A DNA stretch of 64,000 nucleotides from Eubacterium plexicaudatum ASF492. Its GTDB lineage: Bacteria > Bacillota > Clostridia > Lachnospirales > Lachnospiraceae. The stretch's first letter is position 1, and each line of letters opens with the position of its first letter. Shown here in pieces: positions 47,988 to 58,728 of this stretch. The notes under the pieces are model-generated. The model made no database searches. It had not been told where the DNA came from and worked only from the letters and a program-made list of their open reading frames with translations. The DNA lies in contig NZ_AQFT02000001.1 of assembly GCF_000364225.2 (NCBI RefSeq), positions 2,232,001 through 2,296,000 on the forward strand, given 5' to 3'. The translations under genes were made by a program, and so were the position numbers.

Positions 47988-48115
47988 CCCTTGACAGCCG
48001 CCCAAAGAGATGTTGTCAGTTGGGTACCGACGGCGACGAACTCAGGAACAGATTTTTACCTTGTACCCGCCGTCGGATTTGGGAGCGTAACATCCCTTTG
48101 GGCGGCTGTCAAGGG
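47988..48115. repeat. 128-bp palindromic element
   Basis: Arms CCCTTGACAGCCGCCCAAAG and complement are perfect for 20 bp; nested inside are near-perfect AGATGTT/AACATCC and perfect CCGACGGCG/CGCCGTCGG arms around a 30-nt loop. No coding capacity. It lies next to an IS3 fragment and may be a MITE or an IS-end structure. Confidence 0.6.
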
Positions 48116-48186
48116 CAAGCCCCAGAGGGGTAGCTGCTTTCCTTCCTCCGGCACTCGGAATCTTGGAACAGGCCATGTACTTGTCG

Positions 48187-48510
48187 TTAGGCGCACCGTG
48201 CTTCAAAAAGGGGGGGGTTGTATCCATTATAGGAATGGGGACGTACATGGTTATAGATGACATAGGCAAATTCCTCCACTGTCTGGTACATCTGCGCTTC
48301 CGTCCTGAATTCATACAGATTGGTGCATTCGTTTTTCAGAGTGTTGAAGTACCGTTCCATCGGTGCATTGTCGTATGGGTATCCTGCTTTGCTCATGCTC
48401 TGGGTCACGCCGGCGGATTCACAGAATTCCACGAATGCTTTTAATGTGTACTGGGATCCCTGATCGCTGTGCAGGATCAGCCCTTCTTTGGACCCCGGCG
48501 GTGAGTTGAA
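48187..48510 (-). pseudogene. IS3-family OrfB C-terminal fragment
   Basis: Minus strand gives …GLILHSDQGSQYTLKAFVEFCESAGVTQSMSKAGYPYDNAPMERYF… and …FAYVIYNHVRPHSYNGYNPP…, the last two-thirds of a DDE integrase core (second Asp in HSDQGSQY, final Glu in MERYF). The N-terminal part is cut off where the second IS1634 element begins and is not found on its other side. Confidence 0.8.
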
Positions 48511-48663
48511 GTGCTATAACCTGAGTTTTACAGTTTTGGCTCATAATCGGAAAAATTAACATTTGTTAATCCCAGAAAAAATGGCACTTTCTGGGATTTT
48601 TTATCATTTCTTATTTACGTTATGCTCTATTTATGCTATAATTATGCGGAATGGAGGTTTCTC

Positions 48664-50551
48664 ATGATCAGAAAAGACAAAAAACGTTTAAGGATGGTTC
48701 TGTAAAAACTCAGATTCGTGTTACCGAAGGCTACCGCCCGTTTCCCAATTCTTCCCCTAAACAGCGTACAATAAAAAGTTTTGGGTATTTGGAGGACCAG
48801 GAAGATCAGGACGCTTTCTGGAAAGAAGTCCATGCCTGCAATGACAGCTTGAAAAAAAAGCGGGATCTGCGCATTGAAATCCCTGTATCTGAAATGATGT
48901 ACACAAAAAATAACCGGCTGCTTAACTATGGTTATAAATTTCTGGAATCCGTGTATCAGCTCCTGGATATTACTACTTTTATAAAACAATACCAGGAATC
49001 CAGCGGCTTTCGGGGGAGGTATTCACTTGACCAGATTTTTTCCTATCTCGTAATAAACCGTATCCTTTATCCATCATCCAAACGAGAGGCAGCCTCCCGC
49101 CTGCTGAGTTATTATAGAATGGAAAATGACTTTGAACTCCCGCAGGTTTACCGTGCCCTTGATCAGTTCGACGGATTCTTTTATGAACTCCAGCAATACA
49201 TCCATGAAAAGGTGGAATCTATTGTTGGGAGGAAACTGGAGTATTCCTTTTATGATGTAACAAACTACTATACGGAAAAAGACTTTGCGGATCTGGATGA
49301 AACATATCGAGACAGACACGGAAACCTGGTGACAGGTCCGGCTCTTGCGCAGAAAGGGGTTTCCAAAGAACATCAGCTCACCCCCATCATCCAGATGGGA
49401 CTATTTATAGATGGAAATGGAATCCCTGTCTGTATGGATATCTTCCGCGGCAACATGAGTGATTCAGATACCCTGAAAGAGAATCTGGACGGTTTCAAAA
49501 AAGAATACGGCGTAGCGAGAACCGTGGTTGTTGCTGACAAGGGAATGAACTGTTCCCATAACATTGATCTTTTATGCAGTCAGGGTGACGGCTATGTATT
49601 CTCACAAGTTCTCAAAGGGACCAAGGGCAAGCGTTACCAGAAAGATCTGTTTGATCCAGAAGGATGGGCAGAAAACAAAGAGGGTTCCTATAAATGGAAA
49701 CTGATCATAGAGGATTATAAGGGACATGACATTTCTTTCGAAATCGGTGAGAATGGGGAACGCATAGAAAAGAAAAAAGCCGTTAAACGCCAGCGGAAAA
49801 TACTGCTTTACTGGTCAAAGGCGGATGCTGAAATGGCTGCTAAAAAGCGTGAGGAAAAGCTGCGTCGGGCAGAAAAATCCACGAAGAACAACGCATATGG
49901 AATCTCCCATGGGAAAGACCGCTACGTCAAAGAAGAGACCGTGATGAAAGAGACGGGGGAGGTTTTGGATAAAGAACAGGTTGAGAAGGTCACGATCGTA
50001 GATAAAGAAAAGGCAGAAAAAGATGCAAAATATGATGGATATTTTGCGATCATAACCAGTGAAATGGACTATGACGCAGAAAAAATACGAAAAGTCTACC
50101 ATGGACTATGGAAGATAGAGGAATCCTTCCGGATCATAAAGGGGGATTTTGATGCTAGGCCGATCTACCTGAATACGCGCCCTCACATCCGTGCGCATTT
50201 TCTGATCTGTTTTACGGCTTTAGTGATTATCCGTATGATCCAGCATTTTATGGGTGACAAAAAACTATCGGCAGAAAGGCTTGCCGATGCACTGCGGGAA
50301 GCAAACTGCTTGATCGAAAAAGGCGGATATGTAAGGCTCCTTGATGTAGGAGGGAAAATAAAATATCAGGAGGTTCCAGACAAAAAGACAGGAGAAATGG
50401 TTCCGACATTAAATTTAGTAATGAAGATCAGATCGCTTTAGACTACCGAAAGATACAGGAAACATTTGGAACAGAATTTTACTATGCTTATGCAAAGCAG
50501 GAAGACTTTAAAAGATTTTTTCAAGAAATGAAATTGGCAGAAAAAGCATAA
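48664..50551 (+). CDS. IS1634-family transposase (two frameshifts)
   Basis: About 629 residues. The ATG at 48664 has GGAGG 6 nt upstream and gives MIRKDKK…; a missing A in the following run joins it to …TFKDGSVKTQIRVTEGYRPF…. The DDE core includes …YSFYDVTNYYTEKDF…, …VVVADKGMNCSHNID… and …HGLWKIEESFRIIKGDFDARPIYLNTRPHIRAHFLICF…. Near 50415 a missing T would extend the protein with …KFSNEDQIALDYRKIQETFGTEFYYAYAKQEDFKRFFQEM… to the TAA at 50551. A promoter TTTACG-N17-TATAAT precedes it. Confidence 0.85.
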
Positions 50552-50560
50552 CAGGATTAC

Positions 50561-50604
50561 ATCCTTGCAAAGCCTGTAATAATGGGCAATGCAAGGATTT
50601 TTTG
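50561..50604 (+). terminator. Terminator of the copy 2 transposase
   Basis: ATCCTTGCA … TGCAAGGAT followed by TTTTT, ten bp after the extended transposase stop. Confidence 0.65.
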
Positions 50605-50639
50605 ATTTAAAGCTGTAAAACTCAGGTTATAACACATCT

Positions 50640-50760
50640 TTTGACACTACACAATAATATTTTCCACTGTTGCTACATAATAACCTCTTGCCCAAGACGC
50701 TTTATTGCATTTACTCTGCTGTTTCGGATGCCTCGTAATCTACAATGAAATTCATAATAA
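50640..50760 (-). pseudogene. IS200 TnpA C-terminal relic
   Basis: Minus strand reads …SWARGYYVATVENII before a stop, matching the FWxxGYYVATV block of TnpA. Only this piece is left. The adjoining CACATCTTTTGACACT sequence recurs at 51971, beside toxin locus B. Confidence 0.5.
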
Positions 50761-50841
50761 TTTTCATATACTAAATTTCCCTGTTAACCACCTGTAAATT
50801 TATCATAGCAACTATTTGGTTCTGCATATCCTCAACAGTTT

Positions 50842-50973
50842 CTATTCTAATCCCGCACATATTTTTCTTGTCATTTCAAAATCTATATCGGGAAACAGTC
50901 TTTCACAAAAACTATTTGTTTCGGGAGATGCCCCCATTAAAGCTGTTACAAGCGAATTAGTGTCAAACTGCCC
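50842..50973 (-). pseudogene. C-terminal gene fragment cut by a MITE
   Basis: Minus strand …FDTNSLVTALMGASPETNSFCERLFPDIDFEMTRKICAGLE to a TAG at 50842. The frame begins exactly at the MITE half-copy. I do not recognise the family. Confidence 0.4.
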
Positions 50974-51035
50974 TAGAGCGTGTCTTAAAATTCATTCCTG
51001 CCATCTGCACGCCCCACTTTGCGGGAGATTTTTCC
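50974..51035. repeat. MITE-like element, copy 2 (half)
   Basis: TAGAGCGTGTCTTAAAATT followed by the same internal sequence as copy 1 (…CATTCCTGCCATCTGCACGCC…TTTGCGGGAGATTT), then divergence. The second terminus is missing. Confidence 0.7.
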
Positions 51036-51136
51036 GCAGATACGTTCCTCCTTTTGGGCGCCAAAAAAGACGCATGGTTTACAATATACTGCTCCGTACG
51101 CCTTTCGCTGCTTTTTATATTAAATTGTTTTTCTGA

Positions 51137-51340
51137 TTATGCCAGCTGCATAACCTCGGCTTCAAATTCTTTTATATCGCTTTCAATTAGTTCCGGGAAA
51201 AATTTGCTAATTTCATCAACTGTAATTTTCCCACTTTGTAACATAAGCAGAGCCTTTTCTTTTGCAACATCATATCGTTCACTTTTGATATACGACTTCA
51301 TAATCTGTTCTTCATCAAACAAACTCATCATAATTGTCAA
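51137..51340 (-). pseudogene. Rpn/PD-(D/E)XK-type transposase-nuclease tail
   Basis: 67 residues, …MSLFDEEQIMKSYIKSERYDVAKEKALLMLQSGKITVDEISKFFPEL…, resemble the helical C-terminal tail of the Rpn-like nuclease family common in Lachnospiraceae. The catalytic domain is absent and the upstream side is IS debris. Confidence 0.45.
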
Positions 51341-51678
51341 AACCTCCTTTTCTCTCTCAAGTTCTTTCGAAAACTCACAGTCCTTGAAAACACTGCCGTT
51401 CCAAAGCGCTCTTTTTTCTTTACCTCCACTTTTCAGTGGATTTTATTATCTTTTCTTTTTTATATTTATCAGAATTATAATAAGGTACACTTAATAAATC
51501 ATCCTATGTACCATAATTTCAAATGCCATACATGCCCTAATATCTACAGCGGCGAACCTTCCGTGTCTAATGGAATCATGTTCCAACTTCCATTACATCA
51601 GATTTTATGCAAGCTTATACTGCCATGAATAATTCAGGTTTCATATGCTTTAATGGAAAAGTGTCAGAAAAAAGGCTA
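51341..51678. other. No supported gene
   Basis: AT-rich spacer between the nuclease tail and toxin locus B. Nothing recognisable on either strand. Confidence 0.4.
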
Positions 51679-51707
51679 TTGCAATCAAAACTAAGATGTG
51701 CTATATT
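51679..51707 (+). promoter_or_regulatory. Antisense RNA promoter, toxin locus B
   Basis: TTGCAA (51679-51684), 17-bp spacer, TATATT (51702-51707), the same as at locus A. Confidence 0.65.
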
Positions 51708-51713
51708 ATAGAC

Positions 51714-51808
51714 ATAAAAGGAGCAACCGCCCACAAAGTGGTTGACCTCCCAAGTGTGCTAAAAGCCTACCTGAACCGCCAAGTACAAGGTAGGCTTATT
51801 TATTTTCG
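51714..51808 (+). ncRNA. Putative type I antitoxin RNA, locus B
   Basis: Predicted transcript ending at AAGCCTACC…GGTAGGCTTATTTATTTT (51763-51806). Its 5' part contains ACCGCCCACAAAGTGGTTGACC, with a small ACC…GGT stem, conserved between both loci. It overlaps the toxin 3' end. Confidence 0.5.
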
Positions 51809-51895
51809 CTTGTTGTTCCTATCTATGTAGGCAAGCAGTGCAATCAGGAAATTACCGCCCAAGAGTAACAGGCTTAATACTTCATATGTATCCAT
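51800..51895 (-). CDS. Type I toxin, Hol_Tox-like membrane peptide, locus B
   Basis: 31 residues, as locus A except Asn for Thr in the basic tail (…DRNNKRK). The ribosome site AGGGAGGT (51903-51910) can pair with ACCTCCCT (51924-51931), so translation probably needs mRNA processing. The peptide would insert in the membrane and depolarise the cell if the antisense RNA is lost. Confidence 0.75.
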   Translation of the reverse strand: MDTYEVLSLLLLGGNFLIALLAYIDRNNKRK

Positions 51896-51931
51896 CTGCA
51901 CCACCTCCCTTCTTTTTCAAGTTAGGGAGGT

Positions 51932-52166
51932 TTACCACCTTGTAACACGATTACTCATTTGATATCATAACACATCTTTTGACACTCCACAACAATATTT
52001 CTTATATTCGCATATAGCCAAAAGAGATAATCCCCCAATATGCACTTTATGTTTTGATAAAAATCTTAATACCGCAAAGTCTATGTTCAAACATTTTTTA
52101 TCATAACTGTCATAAAATCTGTTTCTTTCCTCTTCCACATGCCCAGATTCTGAGTCTTATTCATCG
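51932..52166. other. No supported gene
   Basis: Contains the CACATCTTTTGACACT-type sequence shared with 50633; probably the edge of the IS debris. Nothing else seen. Confidence 0.35.
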
Positions 52167-52704
52167 TCAAACATCGAAGTAATATGAGACTAAAGTAAAA
52201 TATGACCAATCTGTAATTTTATATTCTGCCTGCTCTAACACATTGTACAAGGATTTATAGTCATATCTTCGAAAATGTTTTAATTGCACGTCATGCAGAG
52301 AAAACAGAGCCTGAAATGCTGGCACTGTAATTAGCATCACTGTAGTTTCCTTTTGATAACTTTTTATCTTTTCAAAAAATCAACATCGTCTTCAATATGC
52401 TCCAAAACATCCATCATTAAAATAAAGTCAAACTTTTTTTATTTTTTTCAAGTTCTTTGTATGAATTAATATAATGTTCTCTTCCCTGATGCACGCATCT
52501 TTTCGCATAAACATCAACGCCCCAAATATTTGTGATTAAGGGGAATTTTTTGATAATTTCTTTATCAAAATAACCGTCCCCGCATCCAATATCCAATACC
52601 TCACCCCTGATATTTAATTTTTCCAGTTCTTTCAATAACACATCTGTTCTCGATAATTCCCATGGATGCCTATAAGCCATTTGATTCGTTTCACTTAAAT
52701 CCAT
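52167..52704 (-). CDS. Class I SAM-dependent methyltransferase (two frameshifts)
   Basis: GGAGAGGG precedes the ATG at 52704. Motif I is …GEVLDIGCGDGYFDKEI…; after a one-base slip near 52437 come …FDFILMMDVLEHIEDDVDFL… and, after another near 52370, …SYQKETTVMLITVPAFQALFSLHDVQLKHFRRYDYKSLYNVLEQAEYKI…. These are methyltransf_23-type blocks. About 180 residues, somewhat short at the C-terminus. Probably modifies a sugar or lipid intermediate of the surface polysaccharide. Confidence 0.68.
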
Positions 52705-52776
52705 AACTGTTTCCCTCTCCGTCTTATTGGTAATATCAAGGCCGACTGAAAGCCTTTTTTTACAGTTCCTTACTTT

Positions 52777-53702
52777 TTAGTCTGTCTCTTCATCTACGAT
52801 GTATATTGGACGCCTTTTATTTTCCAAATACAGCTTCGCCATGTATTGCCCCATAATGCCAAAGCAAAATATCTGGCATCCTCCCATAAACGTGATCAGA
52901 CACGCCAGTGATGCCCACCCATCCACCGGATCCCCAAAAATAATTCTTCGCACTATAATAAAAAGAACTGCCAAGACTGCTCCTAAGCAAAGAATCAGAC
53001 CAAAAAAAGAAGATAAGACCAATGGAGCTGTCGTAAAAGCCACGATTCCTTCCAAACTATACTTAAATAATGACCAAAAAGACCATTTCGTACTTCCGGC
53101 AGCGCGCTCCACATTTTCATATGAAATCCACTTCACCCGAAATCCTATCCAACTAAACAATCCTTTTGAAAAGCGATTATATTCCTGCAGCTTCAGCAAA
53201 GCATCTACAAATTTTCTGTTCATAACACGAAAATCTCGCGCCCCATCCGCAATGTCTACTTCTGTCATTTTATTAATGGTTTTGTAAAATAAATGCGCAA
53301 AAAAGAACGAATCGCCGGCTCTCCTATCCTGCTGCTCCGACGGGCTGCAGCAGAATCATATCCTTCCTTTTCCACTGCCCTGCACATGGCAGGAAGCAGC
53401 CCCGGCGGATCCTGCAAGTCCGCATCCATCACTGCCGTCAAATCCCCAACCGCTTTACGCAACCCGGCATAAATAGCCGCTTCTTTTCCAAAATTTCTGG
53501 AAAAAGAAATATATTTAATATGAGGATCCGACTGTGCAAACTTTTTAATCAGCGACATAGTCTGGTCTTTCGAACCATCATTCACTAAAATGATTTCAAA
53601 CTCATATTCCGGCATTTGATACAATATTTCATAGATTTCCTTCATGAAACAAGGCAGCGCTTCCTGCTCATTGAAGCAGGGAACGATAATCGAAAGTATC
53701 AT
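52777..53702 (-). CDS. GtrB/DPM1-like family 2 glycosyltransferase (one frameshift)
   Basis: Transfers a sugar to polyprenyl phosphate. Start MILSIIVPCFNEQEALPCF at 53702 (AAGGAGAGG upstream). GT-A domain: …ILVNDGSKDQTM…, …SFSRNFGKEAAIYAGL…, …TAVMDADLQDPP… (DxD-like), then …DIADGARDFRVMNRKFVDAL…RFSKGLFSWIGFRVKWISYE… and two C-terminal TM helices. A missing T near 53286 (…IRSF/FAHLFYK…) breaks the frame. It pairs functionally with the GtrII-like protein upstream in the operon. Confidence 0.82.
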
Positions 53703-53762
53703 AGACCTCTCCTTCTTATACATCACTTTAATTCTGCTTTATAATCAGCAAATTGCATGTTC

Positions 53763-53910
53763 TCATATCCATTTAATAATCCGATACAACATTTTTAACC
53801 CATAATTGATTTCATCCGAAACAAACATTTCCAAATCATTCAATTCTCCGATTACAACCGGCGTCCTAAAATTCGTATATTCATTTTGTATAAACAACAC
53901 ACTTCCTTAA
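53763..53910 (-). pseudogene. Gene tail beside MITE copy 3
   Basis: Minus strand …VLFIQNEYTNFRTPVVIGELNDLEMFVSDEINYGLKMLYRIIKWI to a TGA at 53763. The upstream part is absent, replaced by ~70 bp and the MITE. Family not recognised; it could have belonged to a polysaccharide gene. Confidence 0.4.
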
Positions 53911-53982
53911 AGTAAATGAAAAAACAAAAAACACCCATACTCATTCTATCCCCTTTTTCATTTACCATAAACTTCCCCCGGC

Positions 53983-54093
53983 TAGAGCGTGTCTTAAGAT
54001 TCATTCCTGCCATCTGCACGCCCACTTTGCAGAAGATTTGTCCCCCAAACTGTCACGCACAGTTGACAGAAGGCAATTTTAATACACACTCTA
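53983..54093. repeat. MITE-like element, copy 3 (short)
   Basis: Begins TAGAGCGTGTCTTAAGATT and ends …AATTTTAATACACACTCTA, with internal sequence of copy 1 in the opposite direction and the central loop deleted (111 bp). TA dinucleotides bound it. Confidence 0.75.
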
Positions 54094-55597
54094 ATACACC
54101 GCAATATAAACCTCATTTCCACAAAAGATCATCTGCTCTTGCAAATTTACATAATCCCAATTGAGCTGCCGAACCTGCTCCTTTACTTCCTGCGGAACTT
54201 CTGTCCTGTCAAAACTGCGTCCGGAATAATAATTAACCGCACTAACATCTGACCATTCATTCATAAATGCTTTCGACAGTATTTCTCCGTAATACCCGTT
54301 TTTAATATAATCACCGTATTTGTATTCCAACGATGCATCGTAACACACACCTACGCCTGTTACCTCGATATGATGCTCCTGTTCGTATGTCCGAATGCGG
54401 TCGGCAATCTGAAGAATATAATACCGATCCAGTGTATTTGTTCTGACCGTATCAGCCGCGCTGTACTGCAGACTCAATATGTGAAACAATAAAAATGCCA
54501 TACCTGACACACCTGCCAGCCTGCAAACCATCCTTTCTTTTTGATAAACTGCATAAAAGGCCAGATAAAACAGACAGACTGAAAAAACGTCAAAAAGCGG
54601 CTCCAGCATCCGCATGGGCAATCGTTCTATTCCCTGCATGATACATGCGGCATAAATCAAACTCTGTCCCATCAAAATGGTAAGCAGCATATATAAATAC
54701 GCGAAACACCCATAACCACGCATGATCCAAAACGTACATGCCAGTATCACCACAAGCGCAAACGGTATCACCCAATCCGGAAACAATCCATATCCATTGA
54801 GCCAGATATCTTTCTGGGATTCTATGATAAACCTGGCCACAGACATAAAATCCCCCATATTCAGCCTTGTTTTTGGATACAGAATATCTGCCGATACAAG
54901 TATTTTCGTTAATGCCATATTTCCGCCTATCGAAAAAACACAAATCACTGCCGCACGAACCAGCATACGCAAAAGCCGGCCCGTTACCTTTCCCTGAAAT
55001 CTGAAAAAAAGCAGAGTCATGACGATGCATATATAATGTGCAAGACAGATTTGATAACTGCTGGCTGTAAGAAACAGCAAACCCGCGCCGATCAGAAATT
55101 TTTTTCTGCTCTTTTCACTGCCGGCTACAAACACCGCAGCGTATGTGGCGGTCAGCATAGCCACCATCCATTGTATGTAAGCACCTGCATACCACATCCA
55201 TTCACAGGCAAATGCGTTCAGATACATGAAAAGACTCCCTGTGCCAAACAGAAATATTTTACTGTCCTGTCCGGCTGCGCGGTACATTTCCATTGTCAAA
55301 ACAGCAGCAGACCACGCAAACGAAACAATTAACAAAATTCCGAAAAACACCTGATTTTGAACAACATTTATTGCAAACATATCCAAAACCCAATAGAAAA
55401 CTCCCATTGCATTGCGGTAGCTCTCCGAGGCAACTGTCACTGCTATTTCCTTCTGATGAAACAAAAAAGCATAGTCATCATTTGAAAAATGGACCTGAAA
55501 AACGAATCCCCCATAAGCAACAAAAAACTGCCAGATACAGGAAAAAGATTTTTGCCTGTTTTTTTCTCATTATCGTATCACTCACTGCAACACACAT
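54091..55597 (-). CDS. GtrII-like membrane glucosyltransferase (one frameshift)
   Basis: About 500 residues, 10 or more TM helices. From the ATG at 55597 (AGGAG upstream) the N-terminus (…MRKKQAKIFFLYLAVF…) joins, with one added T in the run near 55533, to …VAYGGFVFQVHFSNDDYAF…, where the acidic pair after the first TM is typical of GT-C enzymes. The end is a soluble domain (…NWDYVNLQEQMIFCGNEVYIAVY). It probably adds glucose from a polyprenyl carrier outside the cell. The stop TAG is formed by the terminal TAG of MITE copy 3. Confidence 0.68.
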
Positions 55598-55643
55598 ACG
55601 CTCCTGCTCCCTCAGCCAAACTTCTGTTCTATCTTTATTATCA

Positions 55644-58600
55644 TTACTTTCCGAAATAATTTTTAAACTTCTCCTTCATCACCGTTTTAAAATAAGTCCG
55701 GTCAACAACAAAGTACGCGACAGCCTTTGCCCATCTGCTCCTGCCCTGCATCACCCGGACAATCCAGTCCACACATTGTGTTGCACCGACCTTTCCCTGC
55801 ACACATGGAATATTCCGGTTAATAAACGATTCTATGTTTATATTTTCGTCCGCTCCATATACCTGATCCTCAAAATAAGACGCACAAAAAATCTTTCGAT
55901 CCATATATCCTGCTCCGCGCAGAAAGCCTTCAAAGGGAAGTGACACTTCTGTCGCGCGAAACGGAACCCAATCCAGGAACTCATCAAACAATCCGTAAAA
56001 ATCATTGACAAAATCCATCGCCGCATCCTGAATGGTATGAATGACAAAGGCATCCTGGCATCCTTTTTCACGCTCTTCCATCCGTGCACAGACATGTCCC
56101 TCTTTGCAGTCAAATCCAATGCATGCCGGTCCGTAATCAGACAGCAGATGTTCCCGCAGTACACCTGAGACAAATGGCACATAATCATAAAAATTATGAA
56201 TCCGATATCCTCCTGCCCGTTGCATCTGATCTGACAACGTATGGTCACTGTGTACAAACCATGCATCAACCCCTCTGCCCACAAGTCCGGAAATAGCTGT
56301 CTGAATCCTGCCGCTGTACCCCATATCAAACGTAACATCACCTGTTTGAATACAAGAATAATAAGATTGTGCCATTTTCCTGCTGTCGCTAAGTGCCTGC
56401 TCACTGTACAGATTCTCCAGAAAAAAACCAATAAACGCAATGTACCTGCTTTTATCCGTAAATTTTCTGTGATAGTTCCAGCCATGTTTTACACACAACC
56501 GTTCTTTTTGCACATCATCCAAGTTTTTGGAAGCAAACTGCAAAATTTCAAGCAATGTCTTCGGAGAATGGCACCGATATTCAACCGGAAGCTGATAAAA
56601 ACTTTGTTTACCGGTGATAATTCCCGGAAAAAGTGCCCGGCGTGATGCATATAAATAATTTGTCCCCGGCGCGTTATATATGTTTCGTGCTGCTATATCA
56701 TATGCTTTCTTTACCAAAAACCCATCACGAGAAAGAAAATGTATCATACGAACCTTTCGTTCCATACATTCGGACAAAATCCATGTACACAGTCCGACCA
56801 AATGCATGCCAACCGTATAATACCCTATAAAGCATGGATCCATATTCAAATCACTTTCTGCGTGAAAACTCCGATAAGGATTGTCAAAATACCGATTGCT
56901 TACGAGAGCCAGCATGCAGCGGTACCCGATAGATTTATGAAGTTCGTCACTGTCAAATGCCGGTCCGACCGCTTTTTCTGCCAGAAAAGCACAGTCATTG
57001 GTAACCATCCCCTGTATCTTGTTTTCAAAAACTTCCACTGCTTTTGGAAAAAAAATCGGCGTGAACCCTTCTTTCTTTGCATTGATATAATCGCTCTGCC
57101 AGTTGTCCCCGATATGGTAAATATGTCTGCCTTCGACTCCGGCCGCTTTTTTTGCATACTGAAAGAGTCCTCCTGTGAACTTTGCTTTACGCAGCTCTGA
57201 CGATAAATACAATTTGCTGTAATGTTCATAACCATTTTTTTTCAATATGGTTTTCATTGTCTCCGAATCCAGATACATATCTGAAATAAGCAGTATCTTT
57301 TTATTAGACAGCAGAGCTACTTCATACAGCTGTTTTCCCGCATTCCGTACACCGCAGTAACGGATTTCCAGCTCCTTTTCCTTTTCTTTCATAAAGTCCG
57401 TAAAGTCGGCTGAAATTCCGTACAATTCCTGCATGCATGTATAAATTTCATCAATTGTTATATCTTCATAATCCGGATGCATCTTAGCATATTTTCTGCG
57501 CGCATAGGATTCCGATTCGGTCCGGATTTCCCGAAACGAAACCGTCTTACCGCATATATCTTCCGCATACCGGTTTAACAGCACAAACAGATCCTGGGGC
57601 ATATAAAAGGGTCTTTGAATCAACGTATCAAAAATATCAAAGCTGACATAGACATCCTTCGCTTCCATAATTGTCTGCTTCAAGCTTTCCAGCGCTCCGT
57701 TCCAGGGCGTCTTTGCTGCGTCAAAAAAAGCATCATCCTGTGTACGTTTTCCAGTTTCATCGGGACAAAAATCGTGAATCATCCGTGCACCCTTTTTTAC
57801 CGCATTCGCAGAAAGACGCTCATCGGGCATATACCGCCACATTCTTGCATAATATCTGCGCCATTCATGAAAATCTTTCCGATATGCATCATCTGCTTTT
57901 TTCTGATCCAAAAATCTCTCCACGAAATCAAATACCGTGCCGATATCCGTAATGTTTTTGGAAAATCGCTCAAATGTAACCTTGTCCGTATTCGTTGACG
58001 CATTCTTATTTTCACAATAAAAATAAGCTTCATTCGAAACTGCTGCTGCAGAACCGGCAAAATAAAACAGGATGCTGGAAAAGGCAATATCTTCTGTCAT
58101 GACTACATGCCCGTCAATCGCTCTGTAATATGGGACACACCGATCCCAAAGTTCTTTTTGTATATTTTATTCCATATGGTATGCCACGAAAAGCATCTGC
58201 CCTGCTGTCCAAAATACCTTTTTTGTACCTCGCTGCCCTTTATTTTCCGAAACCGGAAGCAGGCATCATGAAAATTTCGGATATATTTTCTGTCATTTCT
58301 GTCCTGAAATACAGTCTGACCTATCGTAATATCCGCATCTTCTGCCAGAGCCGTCTCCAGCAGCAAATGATAAAAATCACATGATACATAGTCATCACTG
58401 TCAATGAATGCAATATACTGTCCGGATGCCTGCGCAGCTCCAACAAGCCTTGCCTGAAACAGCCCTTTGTTTTCCTTATTCGAAACAAACCGAATCCGCC
58501 GATCCTGCTCCATATATCCGGTGGCCATCTGCCGGATACTGCCGCCGGAACAGTCGTCAACAATGATCAGTTCCAAATTTTTATATGTCTGTCTCAATAC

Positions 58601-58693
58601 GCTGTTTACACATCTGTCCACGTATTGTTCCGTATTATATACCGGCATGACAATTGACAGTTTTATCTCACCACATTGTATATTCCTGTTCAT
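55644..58693 (-). CDS. GT2 glycosyltransferase fused to HAD-like domain (one frameshift)
   Basis: About 1,016 residues; AGGAG before the ATG at 58693. Residues 1-~230 are a GT-A family 2 transferase (…LSIVMPVYNTEQYVDRCVNSVLRQTYKNLELIIVDD…, …IAFIDSDDYVSCDFY…). A linker leads to a HAD-like domain (…VSFDIFDTLIQRPFY…, …ILLISDMYLDSETM…, …HIGDNWQSDYINAKKEGF…), then a ~400-residue C-terminal region beginning …MIHFLSRDGFLVKKAYDIA… also seen as a separate protein at 61892-63118. A missing A near 58153 (…KIYKK/ELWDRCVPYY…) splits it. Likely builds part of the repeat unit. Confidence 0.75.
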
Positions 58694-58728
58694 CTTTTTC
58701 TCCTGCTGTAAAACAGCGTCTTTATTAT

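Larger units (their letters stand above)
48511..50634 (+). mobile_element. IS1634-family insertion sequence, copy 2
   Basis: About 2.1 kb with long terminal inverted repeats: TATAACCTGAGTTTTACAG at 48515-48533 and its complement at 50612-50630 (19 bp perfect, 22 of 23 when extended). The end sequence CCTGAGTTTTRCAG matches copy 1. No direct repeat of flanks was found. Confidence 0.85.

Noticed and set aside
55293..55943. Plus-strand 216-residue frame
   Set aside because: Antisense to two polysaccharide genes, low complexity, no ribosome site.
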